From positions 1 through 47,361 of the forward strand of contig JABWBQ010000021.1 of assembly GCA_013360395.1 (NCBI GenBank): a stretch of DNA of 47,361 bases, read 5' to 3'. Below the pieces are notes generated by a model. It did no database searches. It worked only from the letters and a program-made list of their open reading frames with translations, and was not told the origin of the DNA. The translations under genes and the position numbers were made by a program. The DNA is from Flavobacteriales bacterium. GTDB taxonomy: Bacteria > Bacteroidota > Bacteroidia > Flavobacteriales_F > PHOS-HE28. This document shows positions 41,636 through 47,361 of this stretch, piece by piece (position 1 is the stretch's first letter; every line of letters begins with the position of its first letter).

Positions 41636-42768
41636 GTCGGTTCGTTGATGTCGGTGGTGGTGCGTTGCAGGCCGATGCCCTGCGCATGCAGATGCCCGAG
41701 CACGGCACGGTGGCATCCGGCGTCGGCGCCGAGGCGTTCGGGCGCGTTGATGCCGGGCATGCGATAGCGGCCGTCGGCCACCAGGAGCGCGGCGGCGATG
41801 CAGGTGTGGCCGGTGGTGCGCGCCATGGAAGTGGTGCCCCGGTCGTCCATGCGGTCCAGCAGGTGGTACACGTGCCGCTCGCGGTCGTCCTCCACGGTCA
41901 CCCGCATCACGGTGAGGTCCTCCTCGCCCGGTCCGAGCTCCCACTGGGCGAAGAGCAGACGGGCGGTGAGCGCCCGGGGCACCACGCGGGCACCCTGCAC
42001 CTCCACGGGCCCGGTGCCGAAAAGGCCGGCGTGGCGCAGGATGCGCATCCGTTCGGCATGGCCCGGATAGCGCAGGGTCTTCTCCTTCATGAACGGCACG
42101 TGGGGCATGGTGTGCAGCAGGGTGCGCAGCCCGTCGGTGTTGAACGCTTCCAGGGTGCCGAGGCCGTCGATGTCCACGGCCTCCACTTCGCTGAGCGCCT
42201 CGCGCGTGACCGCGGTGCCGTGTTCCACCAGCCGCGCCGGACGCGTGTATTCCTCGAGCACATCGGCCGGGCTGAAGACCGCCTTGTACTCCCAGGGCAG
42301 CTGGCGCGTGCGCGGCAGACCGCCCACCAGGCATTCGTAACGCACCAGCGGACGTTCCGCGTCGTGATGGCCGGCGATGATGTTGCAAAGGCCCGGCGCC
42401 ACGCCGCAGTCCACCACGGCCGTCACGTTCATGCGCCGCGCCAGGTCGTCCAGCGTGAAGGGGTCCTCCGGGAAAAAGCTGATGTCCACCACGTTCTTCC
42501 CGGCGGTGATGACGGTCTCCAGCGTCCGGTGGCCCAGGTGGCCGGGCACCGCGCCGATCACCAGTTCGGTGGGCTCCAGCAGGCGGTTCAATGCGGCGGC
42601 ATCGCTCACGTCCACCACCGCGGTGGTGATGTGCGGATCGCGGGCGATGCGGTCCAGGGCGGCGGGATCGCGGTCGGCGCAGGTCACCGCGAAGCGCCCG
42701 GCGAGGCCTTGCGCAATGGTGCGGCCGATCAGGCCCGCACCCAGGACGGTGACGCTGCGGAGGCTCAT
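41632..42768 (-). CDS. Saccharopine dehydrogenase-like oxidoreductase within the bcr genes
   Basis: 378 residues. N-terminal Rossmann domain with GAGLIGRTIAQGLAG, then AVPGHLGHRTLETVITAGKNVVDISF and AVVDCGVAPGLCNIIAGHH, both classic for saccharopine dehydrogenase/reductase relatives. The C-terminal half has FMKEKTLRYPGHAERM and ends with GHTCIAAALLVADGRY. Lys-Tyr-type activity is known for the family, but many members act on other substrates. It overlaps bcrA upstream and bcrD downstream by 4 bases each, so it is locked into the operon and probably has a pathway role. What it reduces or oxidises is unknown. No such gene is part of the textbook bcr operons of Thauera or Rhodopseudomonas. Confidence 0.8.
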   Translation of the reverse strand: MSLRSVTVLGAGLIGRTIAQGLAGRFAVTCADRDPAALDRIARDPHITTAVVDVSDAAALNRLLEPTELVIGAVPGHLGHRTLETVITAGKNVVDISFFPEDPFTLDDLARRMNVTAVVDCGVAPGLCNIIAGHHDAERPLVRYECLVGGLPRTRQLPWEYKAVFSPADVLEEYTRPARLVEHGTAVTREALSEVEAVDIDGLGTLEAFNTDGLRTLLHTMPHVPFMKEKTLRYPGHAERMRILRHAGLFGTGPVEVQGARVVPRALTARLLFAQWELGPGEEDLTVMRVTVEDDRERHVYHLLDRMDDRGTTSMARTTGHTCIAAALLVADGRYRMPGINAPERLGADAGCHRAVLGHLHAQGIGLQRTTTDINEPT

Positions 42769-44165
42769 GCCATGCCTTCGTTCTCCTCGGCCCCGGCCTT
42801 GGCGCCCTTGGCGGCGGCGGGCAGGTCGGCCTTGATGTTGCGGCGGGCGAACATGGCGCCGCCGAGCGCCCCCATGAAGATGGAGTCGGTGTGCACGTTG
42901 ATGGTGAGGTCCTGCCCGTAGTTGCGGCGCACCATGTCGCTCACATAGTGCAGCACGGCGTCGTTGCGGGCCACCCCGCCGGTGAAGGTGAACTCGTTCT
43001 TGACGCCACCGCTGCGGGCCAGCAGCGACAGGGCGCGCATGACGATGGCCTTGTGCAGGCCGGCCAGGATGTCCTCACGCCGTTCGCCCACGTTGAGCAG
43101 TTCGCGCAGCTCGGCGCCGGCGAACACCGTGCAGGTGCTGCAGATGGTCACCTCCTTCTCGGCCTTCATGGCCATGGGCCCCAGCTCGTTCAGGGAGATG
43201 TTGAGCTCGTCGGCGATGTAGCCCAGGTAGCGGCCGCAGCCGGCGGCACAGCGGTCGTTCATGTGGAAGCTGGTCACCAGGCCGTGGCTGTCCACCTGGA
43301 TGGCCTTGGTGTCCTGCCCGCCGATGTCGAGCACGGTGCGTGTCTTGGGAAAGACCGCATGTGCGCCGAAGGCATGGCACAGGATCTCGCTGCGGATGCA
43401 GTCCTCGGGGAAGGGCAGCAGGGCGCGGCCGTAGCCGGTGCCCACCATGCGGGCGATGTTGAGCTCCTCGGCGGCCACCCGGTCGATCGCTGCGGTGAAG
43501 GCCCCGGCGGCCCTGCGCAATGCGGCGGCCTCGTCGGGTGCCGCCTTCTCGGCGTGGTAGCGCTCGAGCATGGCCTGCGCCTGATGCACCAGTTCGCTGA
43601 AGTCGGGCGCCATCATCTCGTTCTCCACCGGGGTGATGCTCTTGTCGAACAGCAGCATCAGGGGCTCGAAGAGCTCCTTGGGGCGCTCCTCGACGGCCTT
43701 GGCGTAGGCCTCGCCCACGATGTCGCGGAAGAACTGGCCCTTGCCGCCCAGGTCCTCTTCCATGTAGCGCCGGCGCCCGGTGGCCAGGATGCCGTCCGCG
43801 ATCTCCTGCACGTGCTTCACCAGCTCGGTGGCGGGCACACGTGTCTCCACCTTCAGCGCGGTCTCGGCGAGCTCGCGCCGCAACCGCTCCAGACGGCTCT
43901 CGAACTGCACGAACTGGAAGGCGGCGTCGAGGTCGGCGGCGTAGCGTGCAAAGGCCGGGTCGGCGGCGATCTCCGCAGCGAGGGCCTGCTTCAACAGGTG
44001 GAAGCGCGCGTTGTACAGCGCCTGCACCTTGGCGATCTCGGCGGCCACCTCGTAGTTGGCGCGCGTGTTGGTGATGCCCTTGCCCACCACCTCGTCGCGG
44101 TCGTTGATGATGATGGCCTTGCTGGTGGTGGATCCCAGGTCGATCCCAAGGAAGTAGTCTGCCAT
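42765..44165 (-). CDS. bcrA: Benzoyl-CoA reductase ATPase subunit BcrA (BadF-like)
   Basis: 466 residues. ASKHA ATPase: FLGIDLGSTTSKAIIIN at the front, a ~180-residue helical insert (about 45-235) that distinguishes BcrA/BadF from the short BcrD, then VGTGYGRALLPFPEDCIRSEILCHAFGA, TVLDIGGQDTKAIQVD, cluster cysteines in NDRCAAGCGRYLGY and ICSTCTVFAGAELRELL, and FTGGVARNDAVLHYV. It pairs with BcrD to bridge a [4Fe-4S] cluster and drive ATP-dependent electron transfer. It begins 25 bases after bcrB. Confidence 0.95.
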   Translation of the reverse strand: MADYFLGIDLGSTTSKAIIINDRDEVVGKGITNTRANYEVAAEIAKVQALYNARFHLLKQALAAEIAADPAFARYAADLDAAFQFVQFESRLERLRRELAETALKVETRVPATELVKHVQEIADGILATGRRRYMEEDLGGKGQFFRDIVGEAYAKAVEERPKELFEPLMLLFDKSITPVENEMMAPDFSELVHQAQAMLERYHAEKAAPDEAAALRRAAGAFTAAIDRVAAEELNIARMVGTGYGRALLPFPEDCIRSEILCHAFGAHAVFPKTRTVLDIGGQDTKAIQVDSHGLVTSFHMNDRCAAGCGRYLGYIADELNISLNELGPMAMKAEKEVTICSTCTVFAGAELRELLNVGERREDILAGLHKAIVMRALSLLARSGGVKNEFTFTGGVARNDAVLHYVSDMVRRNYGQDLTINVHTDSIFMGALGGAMFARRNIKADLPAAAKGAKAGAEENEGMA

Positions 44166-44190
44166 GGTGCTTGCGGTTGGGACGTCCCGT

Positions 44191-45480
44191 TCAGGCGGTG
44201 GCGAGCACTTTGCGCTGCGCCAGCATCTGGAAGAAGGAGTCCAGGCGGTTCTTGATGTTGGAATACGAGAAGTAGCGCGGGTCCACCAGGTCGCTCTCGA
44301 TGAAGCCCACGGGGATCTCCAGCTTGTCCTCCAGGTCGCGCATGATCATGAGCTGGCCGGCGCTGAAGCTGTTGCAGCTCTTGATGGAGTTGATCAGGAA
44401 GCCGTCGGCCTGGTACTCGGTGATGCACTTGCCCAGCAGGTCGATGCGCTGGGGCAGGTTCATGTTGGTGTAGCAGTTCATGCAGTACTCGGCCAGGGTC
44501 TCCAGGGGCCGCGCGGGGTCGTGGCGGAAGCCCAGGTCGTACACGCCGCCCACCTTGGTGTAGCTGCTGGCCACGATCACGGCGCCCTGGTCGTGGAACA
44601 GCTTCCAGAACTCGCGGAAGCTGGTCCAGTTGGGCGGCCCCTCCACCACCAGGCGGTACTTCTCCTCCTTGATCTCGCCCTCGGGCGTCACCGGCCCCCT
44701 GCCCTCGGCCGCGCGCTGCTTGATCTCCTTCAGCAGCTCCTCGTAGTAGGTGACGGCCTCGGGGGTGCCCCGGAAGCCGATGTTGATCGGCCCGATGTAA
44801 TACACCCCGGCGAAGTAGGCGTCGATGGGCGAGGGGCGCTGCCGGCTCTGTGCGAAGATCTCGGTGATCAGGTCGTCGGTGCGCTTGCTGTTCGCCAGGA
44901 TCCCGGCCAGGCGCGCCTCATCGAACTTTTTCCCGGAGACCTTCTCGAACTTGGGGATCACCTCCTCGCGCAACTGCTTCACCATGTACTGCCGCATCTC
45001 GTCGGTGATGCGGCCGCCCTCCTGGTAGGGCGTGTGCAGCATGGCGATCTCGGCGTTGGGGTAGAGGCGCTCCAGGTTCTCGAACCACTTCATGAAGGTG
45101 AAGCAGCCGGTGTAGCTCAGCAGCAGCAGGTCGGGCTCGGGCAGCTTCTGCCCCGTGGGGCCCACGTTGCCGTTGAGCATCATGCCGATGTCGCACTTCA
45201 CGTAGGTGCACACGTCCTCGCTGTGGCCCCATTTCTCCGCATCGCGGATGAAGGCGGCGCTCTTCTTGCGCATGCCGCTCTGCAGGGCGTTGATCTCGGG
45301 GTACACCGGCAGCATGTCGAAGGCGCGGATCAGCTCCGACAGGTTGCCGGGCACGAAGGTGTACACCACCTTGCGCCCCTTCTCGCGCGCCGTGGCGAGC
45401 TCCTTGAAGAGGCCCTCGACCATCTCCTTCTGCATGATCATGCTGCGCTCCTTCTCGACGGGTGCGGTCGGTTTCGCCAT
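44191..45480 (-). CDS. bcrB: Benzoyl-CoA reductase subunit BcrB (BadE-like)
   Basis: 429 residues, matching BcrB of Thauera in length. One of the two catalytic subunits that bind [4Fe-4S] clusters and benzoyl-CoA. Blocks: KVVYTFVPGNLSELIRAFDMLPVYPEINALQSG, EDVCTYVKCDIGMMLNGNVGPTG, LLLLSYTGCFTFMKWFENLERLYP, EGPPNWTSFREFWKLFHDQGAVIVASSYTKVGG, YCMNCYTNMNLPQR and NSIKSCNSFSAGQLMI. Cluster cysteines lie in CTYVKC and IKSC. An ATG 13 codons in (MIMQKEM) is an alternative start. It begins 33 bases after bcrC. Confidence 0.95.
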   Translation of the reverse strand: MAKPTAPVEKERSMIMQKEMVEGLFKELATAREKGRKVVYTFVPGNLSELIRAFDMLPVYPEINALQSGMRKKSAAFIRDAEKWGHSEDVCTYVKCDIGMMLNGNVGPTGQKLPEPDLLLLSYTGCFTFMKWFENLERLYPNAEIAMLHTPYQEGGRITDEMRQYMVKQLREEVIPKFEKVSGKKFDEARLAGILANSKRTDDLITEIFAQSRQRPSPIDAYFAGVYYIGPINIGFRGTPEAVTYYEELLKEIKQRAAEGRGPVTPEGEIKEEKYRLVVEGPPNWTSFREFWKLFHDQGAVIVASSYTKVGGVYDLGFRHDPARPLETLAEYCMNCYTNMNLPQRIDLLGKCITEYQADGFLINSIKSCNSFSAGQLMIMRDLEDKLEIPVGFIESDLVDPRYFSYSNIKNRLDSFFQMLAQRKVLATA

Positions 45481-45513
45481 GGGTCCGTTGTTGTTGGGGT
45501 CCTTCGGTCCTTG

Positions 45514-46695
45514 TCATGCAGTGGCGGCCTCCCCTTCCCACAGCTTGATGCTGTCGGCGAAGGCGCCCACCTGCTCCTTGATCACCTTGAACTGGCCGGT
45601 GTTCTCGTTGTACTGGAATTGCACGTAGCGCACGCCCTCCTTCTCGCACTGGTGGAAGTAGAGCGGCTGGTCCAGCAGCGCCGGATCGCAGAAGCTGGGC
45701 GCGGCGAACACCAGCCCGTCGGCGCCGCGGCGCCTGGCGAGGTCCAGCAGGCGCTTCTCCTTGGGGTTCCCCACGTCGTACACCACGCTGCTCTGCACGC
45801 TGCGCGTGAGGTAGGCGTCGGCGATGGCGGCCAGCGGATCGCCGTTCCCACCACCCACGGCGCCCTCGATCCAGCGCGAACCCAGCAGGAAGTCGTCGTC
45901 CACCACGTAGCACCCGGCGGCCTCGATGGTCTTGATCAGGCCCAGCGGCGGCTGCTCGCAGAACGCGCCGGCCACCACCACCTTGATGCGGTCCTCGGGC
46001 ACACCGCGCTCCCGCCCGATGGCCTCCAGCACCTGCTCCAGCATGGCGTTGTGCTCCTCCACCGGCATCACCAGGCCCGCCCGCATGATGCAGTACAGGT
46101 CCTCGTAGGCCAGGCGCCAGGGATGGTCCTGCCGGATGTCGTAGATCGCCGCCAGCATCGCCCGGTTGCGGTCGTACAGGGCGATGGAGCGGTCCAGGGC
46201 GTCGGCGGTGACCTGCACGCCGTTGATCGCCTCGATGCGCCGCAGCACATCCTCCATCTCGGCCTTGTAGAACGCCCCGCCGATCTCCGCGCGGAAGTTC
46301 TGCGGGAAGTCCATGTACTTGGCGAAACGCCCCTTGCCCATCAGCTGGAACATGCCGCTGAGGTTGCGCATCACGTCGCAGATGCTGGGGAAGACGAAGC
46401 CGTCGAACCCGTCCAGGTTGCCGTCCAGCGCCAGCTCCACGATGCCGCGCGGCATGTGGCAGATGTAGGACTGGTAGTAGGCATCGCCCTTGATGATGGG
46501 CTTGCGGTCGCCAGCGCCCAGGATGCCCACGGCCAGCCCCTTGGCGGCGTGCACCACCTCACGCGGGAAGTAGATGGGCGTGAAACCCACCAGCACGCGC
46601 TGCGGGTCCTGCGCCTTCCACGCCTTGGCACGGCTGAAGTTCAGGTCGAAGGCAAGCTGGCGGCAGGTGCTGATGATCTCCTCGAGTGGCGTCAT
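45514..46695 (-). CDS. bcrC: Benzoyl-CoA reductase subunit BcrC (BadD-like)
   Basis: 393 residues from the ATG at 46695, where family alignment would begin (TPLEEIISTCRQLAFDLNFSRAKAWK). An ATG at 46746 would add a 17-residue CxCxC head and leave almost no leader after the -7 box. Blocks: GFTPIYFPREVVHAAKGLAVGILG, GDAYYQSYICHMPRGIVEL, FDGFVFPSICDVMRNLSGMF, DFPQNFRAEIGGAFYKAEM, AGLVMPVEEHN and SFCDPALLDQPLYFHQCEKEGV. Together with BcrB it forms the ring-reducing half of a class I enzyme that dearomatises benzoyl-CoA. First gene of the cluster, behind a CRP/FNR-like promoter. Confidence 0.95.
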   Translation of the reverse strand: MTPLEEIISTCRQLAFDLNFSRAKAWKAQDPQRVLVGFTPIYFPREVVHAAKGLAVGILGAGDRKPIIKGDAYYQSYICHMPRGIVELALDGNLDGFDGFVFPSICDVMRNLSGMFQLMGKGRFAKYMDFPQNFRAEIGGAFYKAEMEDVLRRIEAINGVQVTADALDRSIALYDRNRAMLAAIYDIRQDHPWRLAYEDLYCIMRAGLVMPVEEHNAMLEQVLEAIGRERGVPEDRIKVVVAGAFCEQPPLGLIKTIEAAGCYVVDDDFLLGSRWIEGAVGGGNGDPLAAIADAYLTRSVQSSVVYDVGNPKEKRLLDLARRRGADGLVFAAPSFCDPALLDQPLYFHQCEKEGVRYVQFQYNENTGQFKVIKEQVGAFADSIKLWEGEAATA

Positions 46696-46761
46696 GGTCG
46701 GTCCGATCACTGCTCCCTGACCATCGCCGCACGCGCAGCTGCACATGGCCGGAGGGCCGTG

Positions 46762-46805
46762 CCAAAGTAGGGGCGTTCGTGGGCTTGTTTTATGATTTAC
46801 GTCAT
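46762..46805 (-). promoter_or_regulatory. CRP/FNR-like site and -7 box upstream of bcrC
   Basis: ATGAT-TTAC-GTCAT at 46792-46805. Leftward, 22 bases lead to TACTTTGG (46769 to 46762) followed by CAC, almost identical to the mobA box (TACCTTGGCAC). Confidence 0.7.
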
Positions 46806-46925
46806 ATTGACCATATCCCGACCTGACCGCCCCCGTAACGCATTCCGCGCAGGTTCATCCTCGCACAGGCACTTTTACAAACACCTGGCCGCCGCTGGCA
46901 TCCGGCCTGCGGCAATGCCCCATCC

Positions 46926-46968
46926 ATGACCTCCATCATATTTCCATCCCCGCTCCTCGGTACCTTGG
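46926..46968 (+). promoter_or_regulatory. CRP/FNR-like site and -7 box upstream of mobA-like gene
   Basis: ATGAC-CTCC-ATCAT at 46926-46939, 21 bases, then TACCTTGG (46961-46968). The box is 22 bases before the ATG and identical in sequence and spacing to the modE promoter. Confidence 0.7.
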
Positions 46969-46990
46969 CACGAACCGAACGAACGGCCGC

Positions 46991-47361
46991 ATGAACGCCA
47001 CGGACAGCCCGGCCTGTGTGATCCTCTCCGGCGGAGCGTCCCGCCGCATGGGGCGCCCCAAGGCCCTGCTGGATGCCGGGGAGGGCCGCTCCTTCCTGGA
47101 ACGCATCGTGGACGCCTACCGCGAGGCGGGAGTGCGGCGCATCGTGCTGGTGCTGAACGGCGGCCTGCTCGGCGGTCGCGCGGAGGATATCGCCCATGCC
47201 CGGGGCCTGCTGGTGGTGCCGATCCACGCGCCGCCGCAGGGCAAGTGGCGCAGCCTGCGCGCCGGCATGTCCGCCCTGCCCGATGCCCCCTACTGCTACC
47301 TGCAACCGGTGGACCAGCCAGCGGTGGACGCGCCGCTGCTCCGCCGCCTGCTTGCCGCCGT
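46991..47361 (+). CDS. mobA: MobA/MocA-type nucleotidyltransferase (partial, runs off the edge)
   Basis: 123 residues are visible, with no stop before the window ends. The NTP-transferase signature CVILSGGASRRMGRPKALL at the N-terminus is followed by FLERIVDAYREAGVRRIVLVLNGG, then QGKWRSLRAGM and YCYLQPVDQPAVDAPLL. The family transfers GMP or CMP to molybdopterin (MobA/MocA). Nitrate reductase needs the bis-MGD form, so MobA would complete the cofactor path begun by moaA-E. The SLRAG and QPVDQP pieces also fit MocA-like enzymes, so the exact nucleotide is open. Divergent from bcrC and preceded by its own CRP/FNR-like promoter. Confidence 0.75.
   Translation, partial: MNATDSPACVILSGGASRRMGRPKALLDAGEGRSFLERIVDAYREAGVRRIVLVLNGGLLGGRAEDIAHARGLLVVPIHAPPQGKWRSLRAGMSALPDAPYCYLQPVDQPAVDAPLLRRLLAA

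Noticed and set aside
35834-46695. Class II (BamBC-type) benzoyl-CoA reductase
   Set aside because: No tungsten aldehyde-oxidoreductase-type BamB is present; the subunits are the ATP-dependent BcrABCD type.
44164-46770. An 868-codon rightward frame opposite bcrB and bcrC
   Set aside because: Shadow frame without any family motif; bcrB and bcrC on the other strand are unmistakable.

Overview
The window is about 47 kb of high-GC DNA from a member of the Bacteroidota. Three secreted proteins (ends at 109, 2545 and 27228) carry type IX secretion (T9SS) C-terminal sorting domains, and several promoters have TAnnTTTG-like -7 boxes, which are the Bacteroidota form. Order-level placement (a high-GC Flavobacteriales lineage from nitrate-rich or wastewater settings) is only a guess from gene content. 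No rRNA, tRNA or CRISPR array was found.

Region 1 (1-9.1 kb) is a metal-resistance and accessory zone. It holds an outer-membrane beta-barrel fused to a heavy-metal-binding tail, a T9SS protein, a DUF3347 lipoprotein, a Cu+-type P1B ATPase and an AraC-type regulator with a CxxC head. Mobile debris is mixed in: a truncated dinD, a Y1 (IS200/REP-type) transposase beside REP-like elements and a 6 x 24-bp tandem repeat, a toxin-antitoxin pair, and a dispersed ~28-bp element found three times.

Region 2 (9.2-14.0 kb) has a Cys/Met-metabolism PLP enzyme, a YwqK-like protein and a leftward molybdenum-cofactor operon: modE-moaD-moeB(rhodanese)-moaE-moaCB. Region 3 (14.2-27.2 kb) is a rightward respiratory nitrate reductase operon, narC(cytochrome c)-G-H-J-I, followed by narK1-narK2 and an alginate-export-type porin; an unrecognised leftward gene sits between narI and narK1. 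Region 4 (27.2-32.5 kb) holds a T9SS protein with delta-60 repeats, hemerythrin-moaA, and a PLP decarboxylase.

Region 5 (32.8-46.7 kb) is a leftward gene set for anaerobic aromatic degradation: bcrC-bcrB-bcrA-(saccharopine-dehydrogenase-like)-bcrD-acyl-CoA ligase-(third HgdB-type subunit)-(ketopantoate reductase fused to a BcrA/D-type ATPase)-had-oah-dch. It encodes an ATP-dependent class I benzoyl-CoA reductase plus the three enzymes that take the dienoyl-CoA to ring opening. A mobA-like gene diverges from it at the right edge.

The strongest new observation is regulatory. A 14-bp CRP/FNR-type half-palindrome, ATGAY-N4-RTCAT, lies 21-22 bp upstream of a TAnnTTGG-like -7 box in front of modE, narC, the unknown gene at 22.1 kb, hemerythrin-moaA (one mismatch), had, bcrC and mobA. 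This places the site centre near -41, the class II activator position. It suggests one anaerobic or nitrogen-oxide-sensing regulator, not encoded here, joining nitrate respiration, molybdenum cofactor supply and benzoyl-CoA reduction. The second main novelty is the reductase-activase fusion with its neighbouring extra HgdB-type subunit, which may form an additional ATP-driven low-potential reductase or dehydratase.
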